The notes under the pieces: generated by a model
Databases searched by the model: none
What the model saw: only the letters and a program-made list of their open reading frames with translations
Told to the model about the DNA's origin: nothing
Source of the DNA: Blastococcus sp. Marseille-P5729
Lineage (GTDB): Bacteria > Actinomycetota > Actinomycetes > Mycobacteriales > Antricoccaceae
DNA length: 64,000 bases
Direction: 5' to 3'
Assembly: GCF_900292035.1 (NCBI RefSeq)
Contig: NZ_OMPO01000001.1
Location: forward strand, 124,001 to 188,000
Part shown: in pieces, positions 54,446 through 63,118 of the stretch
How the letters are laid out: the number at the start of each line of letters is the position of its first letter
How positions within the stretch are numbered: the stretch's first letter is position 1
Program-made: the position numbers and the translations under genes

Positions 54446-55132
54446 CTACCGCGCGGCGCGTCCGCGGTGCTGCCGTTGCGGCGACATCAGCGCGCGCAGC
54501 TCCTCTTCCGCCTCGTCGTTCGCGACGAACAGCAGCTCGTCGTCCGCCTCCAACGGTTCGTCGGGCGTCGGCACGATGACGCGCTCGCCGCGCAGGATGG
54601 TGACCAGCGCAGTGTCACGTGGCAGTTCCACGTCGTCCACCGAGCTGCCGACCATCGGGTGGTCGGCGCCCAGGGTGATCTCGACGAGGTTGGCCTCGCC
54701 GGTCCGGAAGCGCATCAGCCGCACGAGGTCGCCGACCGTGACCGCCTCCTCGACGAGGGCAGCCAGCACGCGCGGCGTGGACACTGCCACGTCGACCCCC
54801 CACGCCTCGTTGAACAGCCACTCGTTGCGCGGGTCGTTGATGCGTGCGACGACGCGGCCCACGCCGAACTCGGTCTTCGCCAGCAGGGACACCACCAGGT
54901 TGACCTTGTCGTCACCGGTCGCCGCGATGACGACCGGGCAGCGCTGAAGCGCCACCTCCTCGAGCACCGACAGCTCGCACGCATCCGCGTGCACCCATTC
55001 GGCCTCGGGCACATAGCTGGGCTCGAGGCGGTTCGCGTCCTTGTCGATCAACAGGACGTCGTGGCCGTACTCGACCAGCTCGAGGGCGATGGAGCGCCCG
55101 ACCGCGCCGGCTCCGGCGATGGCTACCCGCAC
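54446..55132 (-). CDS. ceoC: TrkA-type potassium uptake regulator CeoC
   Basis: Cytosolic NAD(H)-binding regulator of K+ transport, 228 aa. RCK_N domain with GAGAVGRSIALELVEYGHDV, and RCK_C beginning near residue 140 (GEANLVEITLGADHPMVG). GTG 55132 shares its first base with the last base of the ceoB stop (TAGTG), so both are coupled. Together they probably gate the KimA-like or a Trk-type transporter; TrkH/G is not in the window. The C-terminus is basic (PQRQHRGR). Confidence 0.92.
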   Translation of the reverse strand: MRVAIAGAGAVGRSIALELVEYGHDVLLIDKDANRLEPSYVPEAEWVHADACELSVLEEVALQRCPVVIAATGDDKVNLVVSLLAKTEFGVGRVVARINDPRNEWLFNEAWGVDVAVSTPRVLAALVEEAVTVGDLVRLMRFRTGEANLVEITLGADHPMVGSSVDDVELPRDTALVTILRGERVIVPTPDEPLEADDELLFVANDEAEEELRALMSPQRQHRGRAAR

Positions 55133-55797
55133 TATTCGTTCGCCTCCGGCGGCTCGAGCGCAGCCTGCAGGGCCGCCGCATGGTTCTGGTGGGCGATCAG
55201 CCCGTACAGCGTGTCCCCGTGCTGCAGCACCGTCGAGTCGGTGGGCACGATCGCCTCCCCGAAGCGGGTGAGAAACGCCGCCCGGATGCTGGTCTGCTCC
55301 TCGAAGTCGGTCAGTCGGCGTCCGACCCACCGGTCGTCGAAGACCACCCGCGACAACGAGACCGAGCCAGTCGGGTCGCGCCATACCTGCTCGCTCGACT
55401 GCGCCATGAGCTCGCTGAAGAGCCGGTCGGCGGTCCAGGGCACCGTCGCGACCGTCGGGATGCCGAGCCGCTCGTAGACCTGGGCTCGCTTGGGGTCGTA
55501 GATGCGGGCGACGACATGCCGCACGCCGAAGATCTCCCGGGCGACGCGCGCGGAGATGATGTTCGAGTTGTCGCCCGAGGAGACAGCGGCGAACGCGTCC
55601 GCTTTCTCGATGCCGGCGTCGATCAAGGTCGCCCGGTCGAAGCCGTTGCCCTTGATCTGGGCGCCGCGGAAGCGGGGGCCGAGGCGGCGGAAGGACTCCG
55701 GGTTCTGGTCGATCACCGAGACGGTGTGGCCGAGCTCGTCGATGCGCCGGGCCAGCGCGGTGCCGACCCGCCCGCAGCCCATGATGACGATGTGCAC
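55132..55797 (-). CDS. ceoB: TrkA-type potassium uptake regulator CeoB
   Basis: Second RCK protein of the pair, 221 aa. N-terminal NAD-binding HIVIMGCGRVGTALARRIDE, then QIKGNGFDRATLIDAGIE and the RCK_C part after residue 140. GTG 55797 has AGAGGGG upstream. Gene order ceoB-ceoC and the divergent potassium transporter gene match the M. tuberculosis block Rv2690c-Rv2692. Confidence 0.92.
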   Translation of the reverse strand: MHIVIMGCGRVGTALARRIDELGHTVSVIDQNPESFRRLGPRFRGAQIKGNGFDRATLIDAGIEKADAFAAVSSGDNSNIISARVAREIFGVRHVVARIYDPKRAQVYERLGIPTVATVPWTADRLFSELMAQSSEQVWRDPTGSVSLSRVVFDDRWVGRRLTDFEEQTSIRAAFLTRFGEAIVPTDSTVLQHGDTLYGLIAHQNHAAALQAALEPPEANE

Positions 55798-55897
55798 TGC
55801 ACCCCTCTTTCGCCCGCACGAATAGCCTTGCGCGCTCAACGGTAGCGCGTGCCCGAGCAGCCGCAGCAGAGCTCCGTGCGGACGCGGACGGCCCGAG

Positions 55898-55903
55898 TAG
55901 TGT
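55898..55903 (+). promoter_or_regulatory. -10 element TAGTGT of the KimA-like gene
   Basis: TAGTGT ends 7 bases before the GTG at 55911 and decides the start over the GTG at 55902, which lies inside the hexamer. Confidence 0.45.
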
Positions 55904-55910
55904 GTCCTCC

Positions 55911-57935
55911 GTGGCAAGCGCAGGTTCGGTCCTCAAGCGGGTGCTGGTCGGGCGCCCGTTCCGCAGCGACTCACTGGGCGAGACGCTGCTGTCCAAGAAG
56001 CTCGCGCTGCCGATCTTCGCCAGCGACGCAATGTCGTCAGTCGGCTATGCGACCCAGGAGATCATGCTGGTTCTGGCCATCGGCGGGGTGGCGCTGTACC
56101 ACCTGACCGGGTGGGCGGCACTGGGCGTCATCGCCGTGATGGTGGTCGTCGTGGCCTCCTACCGGCAGAACGTACGGGCCTACCCCAGCGGCGGTGGCGA
56201 CTACGAGGTCGCCACCGTCAACATCGGCCACAACGCCGGCCTGACGGTGGCCAGCGCGCTAGCGGTCGACTACGTGCTGACCGTCGCCGTGTCGATCTCC
56301 TCCGGCGTCGACCAGCTGACCTCGGCGTTCAACTCGCTGCGCCCGTACAAGCTCGAGATCGTCGTCGGCATGATCCTGCTGATCGCGCTGGTCAACCTGC
56401 GCGGAGTGCGGGAGTCCGGCCGGGCCTTCGCCATCCCCGTCTACGGATTCGTCGTCGCGATCCTCGGCATGGGCGTATGGGGGCTCGTTCGCACGCTCAG
56501 CGGCGACGAGCTGCGCGCGCCAACTGCGGATTACGAGGTGCACAGCGCGACTGCGGCGCCGAGTGGGGTCCTGCTGGTCTTCCTGGTGCTGCGGGCCTTC
56601 GCCTCCGGCTGTACGGCGCTGACCGGCACCGAGGCGATCGCGAACGGCGTCCCGGCGTTCAAGAAGCCCAAGAGCCAGAACGCTGCCACGACGCTGGCCA
56701 TCATGGGCGGGCTCGCGGTGGCGATGTTCGCGACGATCACCACGCTAGCGATGCACACGCAGGTCCGGGTCGTCGATCCCGAAGAGGGCTTCCTCACCGC
56801 GCCGGACGGCACGATAGTGACCGGCCAGGACACGGTGGTCGCGCAGGTCGCCGAGTCCGTCTTCGGCCGCAGCGCGCCGTTCTACGTCGTCACCTTCATG
56901 ACGACGATCATTCTCGTGCTCGCGGCGAACACGGCGTTCAACGGCTTCCCGGTGCTCGCCTCGATCCTGGCGAAGGATCGGTACCTGCCCCGGCAGATGT
57001 ACGCGCGCGGCGACCGCCTCGCCTTCAGCAACGGGATCCTGCTACTCGCCGGCGCGGCTCTGGTGCTGGTCATCGCCTTCAACGCGAGCGTCAGCAAGCT
57101 GATCCAGCTCTACATCATCGGCGTGTTCGTCTCGTTCACCATCAGCCAGTTCGGGATGGTCCGGCACTGGACCCGTCACCTGCGGACCGAGCGCGACCCT
57201 GCCGGGCGGGCCCGGATGCGCCGCTCACGGGTCATCAACTCGATCGGGCTGGCGATGACCGGGACCGTCCTGATCGTCGTGGTCCTGACCAAGTTCGTCC
57301 GCGGTGCCTACCTGGCCGCCATCGCGATGGCGCTGATCTTCCTGGTGATGAAGGGCATCCGCCGGCACTACGACCACGTCGCCGACGAGCTGCGGGTGCA
57401 GCCCGACGAGACCAGGACGTTGCCCAGCCGAGTGCACAGCATCGTGCTCGTCTCGAACCTGCACAAGCCGGTCATGCGGGCGCTCGCGTTCGCACGCGCC
57501 ACCCGCCCAGACAGCCTCGTCGCGCTCACTGTGAACGTCGACGACAACGCGACCCGCAAGCTCCAGGAGCAGTGGGACCGCTACGACATCCCCCTGCCGC
57601 TGGTGATCGTCGAGTCGCCGTACCGCGACATCACCAAGCCCGTCATCGACTACATCAAGCGGATCCGCCGCGAAGGACCACGCGACCTGGTGATGGTGTT
57701 CGTCCCCGAGTACGTCGTGGGTCGCTGGTGGGAGAAGCTGTTGCACAACCGCAGCGCGTTCCGGCTGAAGAGTCGGCTGCTGTTCATGCCGGGCGTGATG
57801 ACCACGAGTGTCCCGTGGCAGCTGCAGTCCGCGAAGGGCCTCTCTCCCGAAGAGCCGCCGTGGCAGCGGCCGGGCAGCCTGCGCCAGGGGATCGACGCCG
57901 CCGGACGACCACTACCGCAGCCGCGTCGTGACTGA
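55911..57935 (+). CDS. APC-family potassium importer, KimA-like
   Basis: Membrane transporter of 674 aa. About 12 helices hold the KimA-type blocks PIFASDAMSSVGYATQEIML, YPSGGGDYEVATVNIG and AFASGCTALTGTEAIANGVP. A cytosolic C-terminal domain (about 490-640) resembles the USP-like domain of KimA. KimA of Bacillus is a high-affinity K+/H+ symporter inhibited by c-di-AMP; K+ transport here is inferred from homology and the divergent ceoB/ceoC. Start GTG 55911 agrees with a leaderless promoter. Its end overlaps the methyltransferase gene by 8 bases. Confidence 0.85.
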   Translation: MASAGSVLKRVLVGRPFRSDSLGETLLSKKLALPIFASDAMSSVGYATQEIMLVLAIGGVALYHLTGWAALGVIAVMVVVVASYRQNVRAYPSGGGDYEVATVNIGHNAGLTVASALAVDYVLTVAVSISSGVDQLTSAFNSLRPYKLEIVVGMILLIALVNLRGVRESGRAFAIPVYGFVVAILGMGVWGLVRTLSGDELRAPTADYEVHSATAAPSGVLLVFLVLRAFASGCTALTGTEAIANGVPAFKKPKSQNAATTLAIMGGLAVAMFATITTLAMHTQVRVVDPEEGFLTAPDGTIVTGQDTVVAQVAESVFGRSAPFYVVTFMTTIILVLAANTAFNGFPVLASILAKDRYLPRQMYARGDRLAFSNGILLLAGAALVLVIAFNASVSKLIQLYIIGVFVSFTISQFGMVRHWTRHLRTERDPAGRARMRRSRVINSIGLAMTGTVLIVVVLTKFVRGAYLAAIAMALIFLVMKGIRRHYDHVADELRVQPDETRTLPSRVHSIVLVSNLHKPVMRALAFARATRPDSLVALTVNVDDNATRKLQEQWDRYDIPLPLVIVESPYRDITKPVIDYIKRIRREGPRDLVMVFVPEYVVGRWWEKLLHNRSAFRLKSRLLFMPGVMTTSVPWQLQSAKGLSPEEPPWQRPGSLRQGIDAAGRPLPQPRRD

Positions 57936-59121
57936 TCGGTCATGGGCGGGCCGCAGCCTCACGGTCGAGATCGGGCAGGTAGCGCACGGCGGTCACTGCG
58001 TCGCGCGCCACGAGGGCAGGGTGCTGTTCGTGCGGCACGCTCTGCCCGGTGAGCGCGTGCGCGTCGTGGTGACCGAGGACCGTGGTGGGTCGTTCGCGCG
58101 GGCCGACGCCGTCGAGGTGCTCACGCCAAGCAAGGCGCGAGTCTCCCCGCCCTGCCGGTACGCCGGACCCGGCCGGTGCGGCGGGTGCGGCTGGCCGCAC
58201 GCAGCCCCCGCCGCCCAACGCGAGCTGAAGGCGTTCGTCGTCCGCGAGCAGCTCCAGCGGCTTGCCCGGCTCGACGTCGATGTCGTCGTCGAGGCCGTCG
58301 AACCGGCGCCGCTGCACTGGCGCACCCGCATGCAGTACGCCGTCCGGGACGGCGTCGTAGGACTGCGCGCTCACCGCAGCCACGAGGTGATCGACATCGA
58401 TGGCTGCCTGATTGCCGTACCGGACGCGGACGTCTCGGTCGCACGGCCCGCGCTTCGGTCGGCGGCCCGCTCCATCGAGCTGGAGAGCGGGGACGCAGGC
58501 GGTCCCACGGTGAGCGTGGTCGACGGCCGCGGCCGCCGACAAGTGGTCTCCGGCGGGCCCCAGCGCCATCGGGTGCGCAACCGGTCCTTCGAGGTCAGCA
58601 GCGGCGGCTTCTGGCAGGTGCACGAGCGCGCCGCGGACGTGCTCGCCGACACCGTTCTCGCGATGGCCGGCGCGAGGCCGGGGGAGAGCATCGTCGACCT
58701 GTTCTGCGGCGTGGGGCTGTTCACGGCCTTCCTCGGTGAGCAGGTCGGCGCGGGCGGCCGGGTGCGCGGATACGAGGGCGCCGCCAGCGCGGTGCGGGAC
58801 GGCGTCCGCAATGTCGCCGACCTGCCACAGTGCCGGATCACCCGCGCAGCTATCGACGCTCGCACCGTGCAGGGCATCGATGGGCTGGCCGACGTGGTCG
58901 TGCTCGACCCGCCCCGGACCGGCGCCAAGAAGGCGGTGGTGGAGGCGATCTGCGACCTGAGCCCGCGCGCCGTCGTCTATGTCGCGTGTGATCCGGCGGC
59001 GCTAGCGCGCGATGTCGCTAGCTTTGCCGCGCGAGGTTGGCGGCTCGAGCAGTTACGCGCGTTCGACCTGTTCCCGATGACGCACCACGTCGAGTGCGTA
59101 GCGCTGCTGCTCCCTGGGTAG
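57928..59121 (+). CDS. Class I SAM-dependent RNA methyltransferase with TRAM domain
   Basis: RNA m5U methyltransferase family (TrmA/RlmCD-like), 397 aa. N-terminal TRAM domain (about 5-65, VEIGQVAHGGHCVARHEGRV), then FeS-like cysteines in CRYAGPGRCGGCGWPH (about 72-90) and a Rossmann core: VDLFCGVGLFTAF, LDPPRTGAKK and the catalytic Cys region VYVACDPAALARD. Substrate could be 23S rRNA or tRNA. GTG 57928 overlaps the transporter end by 8 bases. It matches Rv2689c by position. Confidence 0.9.
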   Translation: MTDRSWAGRSLTVEIGQVAHGGHCVARHEGRVLFVRHALPGERVRVVVTEDRGGSFARADAVEVLTPSKARVSPPCRYAGPGRCGGCGWPHAAPAAQRELKAFVVREQLQRLARLDVDVVVEAVEPAPLHWRTRMQYAVRDGVVGLRAHRSHEVIDIDGCLIAVPDADVSVARPALRSAARSIELESGDAGGPTVSVVDGRGRRQVVSGGPQRHRVRNRSFEVSSGGFWQVHERAADVLADTVLAMAGARPGESIVDLFCGVGLFTAFLGEQVGAGGRVRGYEGAASAVRDGVRNVADLPQCRITRAAIDARTVQGIDGLADVVVLDPPRTGAKKAVVEAICDLSPRAVVYVACDPAALARDVASFAARGWRLEQLRAFDLFPMTHHVECVALLLPG

Positions 59122-59168
59122 GGCCGACACGACCGGTTGACGCCCTGCGTCCTCGGCCGTGACTCGCT

Positions 59169-59174
59169 TAGACT
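59169..59174 (+). promoter_or_regulatory. -10 element TAGACT of dxs
   Basis: TAGACT lies 43 bases before the GTG at 59217 and gives a short leader with GAGAGGAAAGG as ribosome site. Confidence 0.38.
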
Positions 59175-59216
59175 AAGAGATCTGCCCAGGTCGCCCGGAT
59201 GAGAGGAAAGGTCCTC

Positions 59217-61139
59217 GTGAGCTTGCTGTCGACGATTAGCTCTCCTGCGGACCTCCGGGCAGTACCGGCTGAACGGCTTCCCGAGCTCGCGCAGGAGATT
59301 CGCGACTTCCTGGTCGAGAAGGTTGCCGTGTACGGCGGGCATCTCGGTCCCAACCTCGGTGTCGTCGAGCTGACCCTCGCCCTACACCGCGTCTTCGATT
59401 CACCCCGCGAACCGATCGTCTGGGACACCGGCCACCAGGCGTACGTGCACAAGATGATCACCGGGCGGCAGTCCGGCTTCGACGCACTCAAGCAGCGCGG
59501 CGGGCTCTCGGGTTATCCGTGCCGGGGGGAGTCCGAGCACGACTGGTCGGAGAGCTCACACGCCTCGGCGTCGCTGTCGTACGTCGACGGGCTCGCCAAG
59601 GCCTACCAGCTGCAGGGCGACCCGCGGCCCGTCGTCGGGGTCATCGGGGACGGCGCGCTCACGGGCGGAATGGCCTGGGAGGCGCTGAACAACATCGCCG
59701 AGGGCGACCGCCCCGTGGTCATCGTCGTCAACGACAATGGCTGGTCGTACTCGCCGACGATCGGGGGGCTGGCCAGCCGACTCGCGGCGCTGCGGCTCAC
59801 CCCGAGGTACGAGCGCACCCTCAGCCGGATGAAGTACAAGATCAGCTCGACGCCGGTCGTCGGCCCGGTCGTGTACGACGCGCTGCACGGCATGAAGGCC
59901 GGCATCAAAGACATGGTTGCCCCGCAGGGCATGTTCTCCGACCTCGAGATCAAGTACGTCGGGCCCGTGGACGGCCACGACGAGGCTGCCGTGGAGCGGG
60001 CGCTCCAGCTGGCCAAGGAGTACGGCGCCCCGGTGATCGTGCACTGCGTGACCCGCAAGGGCGCCGGCTACGCCCCCGCCGAGAACGACGAGGAGGACCG
60101 GCTGCACGGCCCCGGCGCATTCGACAGCAGGACCGGCAAGCTGCTGGCAGCGGCCGGCCTGACGTGGACCGATGTGTTTTCCGAGGAGATGGTGCGGCTC
60201 GGCGAGCAGCATCCCCGGGTCGTGGCCATCACCGCCGCGATGCTCTACCCGACGGGGCTGGCGGCCTTCCGCGATCAGTTCCCCGACCGGGTGTTCGACG
60301 TCGGTATCGCCGAGCAGCACGCGCTCACCTCGGCGGCCGGCCTGGCGATGGGTGGACTGCACCCGGTCGTCGCGCTGTACTCGACCTTCCTCAACCGCGC
60401 CTTCGACCAGCTGGTGATGGACATCGCGCTGCACCGGCAGCCGGTCACGATCTGTCTGGACCGTGCGGGCGTCACCGGCAACGACGGCCCCAGCCACAAC
60501 GGCGTGTGGGACATGGCGCTGGTGAACAACATCCCCGGCGTCCGGATCGCCGCGCCACGCGACGGCGAGCGGCTACGCGAGCTGCTGGGCGAGGCGGTCG
60601 CCGTTGACGACGGGCCGACCGTGCTGCGGTGGAACAAGGGCGCGCTCCCGGCGGACCTGCCGCATGTGCACCGGGTCGCCGGCTACGACGTCCTCGCTCG
60701 CGGCGAGCGCAAGGACGCCGCGATCGTGTCGGTCGGCGGGCTCGGGCACGAGGTCGTGGCGGCTGCCGAGACGCTCGCGCGCCAGGGCATCGGCGTGACC
60801 GTGCTCGATCCGCGCTGGGTCGTCCCGGTCGCCGATGAGCTCGTCGAGGAACTCCGCGGCTACCGGCTTGTTGTCACTGTCGAGGACGGCATCCGTCAGG
60901 GCGGAATCGGCTCCGCGGTGGCCCAGGCGCTACGCGACCGCGGGATCGACGTCCCGAGCCGCGAGATCGGCCTGCCCTGCGTGTTTCCGCAGCATGCCTC
61001 ACGCGGCCAGGTGCTCACCGAGTACGGTCTGGATGCGGACGGGATCTCGCAGCAGATCGCCCAGTGGTTCGCCGCGGTACGCGGACCCAGGGATGCCGCC
61101 CCAGTACGACTAGACCGAGCAGCATCAGAAGGAGAATGA
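59217..61139 (+). CDS. dxs: 1-deoxy-D-xylulose-5-phosphate synthase
   Basis: TPP-dependent first enzyme of the MEP isoprenoid pathway, 640 aa, joining pyruvate and glyceraldehyde-3-phosphate. Start [23 protein letters not shown]/metal motif [16 protein letters not shown], second domain [19 protein letters not shown] and third domain [23 protein letters not shown] 59217 is chosen because GAGAGGAAAGG precedes it at 6 bases; an ATG at 59199 lacks one. The following response regulator starts 1 base after its stop, so the three genes dxs-RR-HK are probably co-transcribed. Confidence 0.96.
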   Translation: MSLLSTISSPADLRAVPAERLPELAQEIRDFLVEKVAVYGGHLGPNLGVVELTLALHRVFDSPREPIVWDTGHQAYVHKMITGRQSGFDALKQRGGLSGYPCRGESEHDWSESSHASASLSYVDGLAKAYQLQGDPRPVVGVIGDGALTGGMAWEALNNIAEGDRPVVIVVNDNGWSYSPTIGGLASRLAALRLTPRYERTLSRMKYKISSTPVVGPVVYDALHGMKAGIKDMVAPQGMFSDLEIKYVGPVDGHDEAAVERALQLAKEYGAPVIVHCVTRKGAGYAPAENDEEDRLHGPGAFDSRTGKLLAAAGLTWTDVFSEEMVRLGEQHPRVVAITAAMLYPTGLAAFRDQFPDRVFDVGIAEQHALTSAAGLAMGGLHPVVALYSTFLNRAFDQLVMDIALHRQPVTICLDRAGVTGNDGPSHNGVWDMALVNNIPGVRIAAPRDGERLRELLGEAVAVDDGPTVLRWNKGALPADLPHVHRVAGYDVLARGERKDAAIVSVGGLGHEVVAAAETLARQGIGVTVLDPRWVVPVADELVEELRGYRLVVTVEDGIRQGGIGSAVAQALRDRGIDVPSREIGLPCVFPQHASRGQVLTEYGLDADGISQQIAQWFAAVRGPRDAAPVRLDRAASEGE

Positions 61140-61140
61140 C

Positions 61141-61806
61141 GTGCGGGTCCTGGTAGTCGAAGACGAGCGGCAGCTCGCGGACGCGGTTGCGCGTGGCCTG
61201 CGTCGCGAGGGAATGGCCGTCGACGTGGCGTACGACGGCACGGACGGGCACGAGAAGGCCATGGTCACGCCGTACGACGTGATCATCCTCGATCGCGACC
61301 TGCCCGGAATGAGCGGCGATGCGATCATGAAGGAGCTCGCCGGTGCGGAGTCGAACGCTCGGGTGATCATGCTGACCGCCAGCGGTGCGGTCGCCGACCG
61401 GGTCGAGGGCCTGTCGCTCGGCGCGGACGACTACATGGCCAAGCCGTTCGCGTTCGCCGAGCTCATCGCGCGGGTGCGCGCGCTCGGCCGCCGCTCCAAC
61501 CCGGCCGCCCCGCCGGTGCTGAAGGCGGGCGACCTCGAGCTGGACTCGGCCCGCCGGGTCGTCAAGCGCTCGGGCAAGGAGATCGACCTGACCCGCAAGG
61601 AGTTCGGCGTCCTGGAGGTGCTGTTGCAGGCCGACGGCGCCGTCGTCTCCAGCGAGGGTCTGCTGGACCGCGTATGGGACGAGAACGCCGACCCGTTCAC
61701 CACCACGGTGCGGGTCACGATGATGACGCTGCGCCGTAAGCTCGGCGATCCGCCGCTGATCGAGACCGTCGTCGGCTCGGGCTACCGCATCAAGTCCGAC
61801 AGCTAG
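61141..61806 (+). CDS. OmpR/PhoB-family response regulator
   Basis: Two-domain regulator of 221 aa. Receiver: acidic pair VVEDERQLAD, phospho-Asp in VIILDRDLPGMSGD, Thr in MLTASGAVADRVEGL and Lys in MAKPFAFAELIARV. Winged-helix DNA-binding domain from about 125, ending VETVVGSGYRIKSD. It follows dxs by 1 base and precedes its kinase by 6. It resembles CutR-type regulators; target genes are not visible. Confidence 0.93.
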   Translation: MRVLVVEDERQLADAVARGLRREGMAVDVAYDGTDGHEKAMVTPYDVIILDRDLPGMSGDAIMKELAGAESNARVIMLTASGAVADRVEGLSLGADDYMAKPFAFAELIARVRALGRRSNPAAPPVLKAGDLELDSARRVVKRSGKEIDLTRKEFGVLEVLLQADGAVVSSEGLLDRVWDENADPFTTTVRVTMMTLRRKLGDPPLIETVVGSGYRIKSDS

Positions 61807-61812
61807 GCCGCG

Positions 61813-63042
61813 GTGGCTGCCTGGCCCAAGGGGGTGCGTCTCGGGCTGCGCCTGCGGCTCGCGCTGGCGTGCGCCTTCTTGTCGGCCGCGGTGTCGATCA
61901 TCGGGCTGCTGATCTCGCTGATCGTCGTCGACAACGCGATCCTAGGCGCGCTGCGCTTTCAGGAGGGCAGCCTGATCTCGGTGACCCTGCCCGGCCAGCA
62001 GCCCACGCAGCTGGAGGGCTGGGTGGTGGTCGATGCGATCCGCAGCAACGCCAACGACACCCTGCTCGGCCGAGGTCTGCTCATCGCACTGTTCGCGGGC
62101 GTGCTGGGCGGTGCGGCCGGCTACATCATCGCCGCTCGGGCGCTCGGCCCGATCGCTGAGGTCACCGCGACAGCACGCCGGATCTCCGAGGGGCAGATGG
62201 GCGAGCGGATCGACCTCGGTGGCGCCCACGACGAGCTGCGCGACCTGTCGGACACCTTCGATGCGATGCTCGATCGTCTAGACCGCTCGTTCGCCGCGCA
62301 GCGCCGGTTCGTCTCCAACGCCAGCCACGAGCTGCGGACCCCGCTGGCGGTGATCCGCACCGAGGTCGACGTGACGCTCTCCGATCCCGACGCGAGCAGG
62401 GAGGAGCTGCGGGAGATGGGGCAGGTCGTTCTCGACGCGACCAGCCGTGCCGGCGCGCTCGTCGAGTCGCTGCTGGCCCTGGCCAAGATCGACGCCCAGG
62501 TCGAGAACGGCCTGAGCCAGGTGGACCGCTTCGACCTCGCGGACGCCGTCCCGCTGGCGGTGATGTCGGTGCGGGAGGAGGCCGCCGAGCTGGGGGTATC
62601 GATCCATCAGGAGGCCGAGCCCGCGCCGGTCGTCGGCGACGTGCACCTGCTGGAGCAGCTGGTCGCCAACCTGTTGACCAACGCCGTCCGGCACAATGTG
62701 CACGGCGGCGAGGTGTGGGTGCGCACGAGCACGACGCCCGGCAGATGCGAGCTGGTGGTGTCGAACTCCGGACAGCGGCTCGACCAGACCACGGTCGAGG
62801 AGCTGTTCACGCCGTTCAAGCGGGCCGCCGACCGGACGACGGGCAAGGGCACCGGCCTGGGACTGTCGATCGTGCGAGCCATCGTGCTGGCGCACCAGGG
62901 CACGGTCCGGCTGGTTGCGCGCGAGGGCGGCGGCCTGGAGGTCCGCGTCTCGCTGCCGTCGTCGCTGAGCTCGGAGGAGGCTCCCTCCACGAAGTCCGGC
63001 TGGACCGGGCAGTTCCGCATCCTGCGCGACCGCTCGTCGTAG
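61813..63042 (+). CDS. Sensor histidine kinase, CutS-like
   Basis: Membrane sensor kinase of 409 aa: two transmembrane helices (about 15-40 and 90-115) with a short external loop, a HAMP linker (about 115-165), HisKA with RRFVSNASHELRTPLAVI (phospho-His), and HATPase with LLTNAVRHN, VSNSGQ and GKGTGLGLSIV. GTG 61813 follows the regulator stop by 6 bases. The external loop has no recognisable ligand domain. The tail beyond the kinase (PSTKSGWTGQFRI) is variable. Confidence 0.92.
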   Translation: MAAWPKGVRLGLRLRLALACAFLSAAVSIIGLLISLIVVDNAILGALRFQEGSLISVTLPGQQPTQLEGWVVVDAIRSNANDTLLGRGLLIALFAGVLGGAAGYIIAARALGPIAEVTATARRISEGQMGERIDLGGAHDELRDLSDTFDAMLDRLDRSFAAQRRFVSNASHELRTPLAVIRTEVDVTLSDPDASREELREMGQVVLDATSRAGALVESLLALAKIDAQVENGLSQVDRFDLADAVPLAVMSVREEAAELGVSIHQEAEPAPVVGDVHLLEQLVANLLTNAVRHNVHGGEVWVRTSTTPGRCELVVSNSGQRLDQTTVEELFTPFKRAADRTTGKGTGLGLSIVRAIVLAHQGTVRLVAREGGGLEVRVSLPSSLSSEEAPSTKSGWTGQFRILRDRSS

Positions 63043-63068
63043 ACGACGCGCGGAGGGCCCGGGAAAGG

Positions 63069-63103
63069 CCGGTGGCCCGCGGAGCGCTTCCACGGGCCAC
63101 CGG
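63069..63103. terminator. Bidirectional hairpin terminator
   Basis: CCGGTGGCCCG (63069-63079) pairs with CGGGCCACCGG (63093-63103) over 11 bp around a 13-base loop. TCTTCTC follows on the plus strand and CCTTTCCC on the minus strand, so it can end both the kinase and the convergent FadB-like gene. Confidence 0.7.
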
Positions 63104-63118
63104 TCTTCTCGTGCTGGA

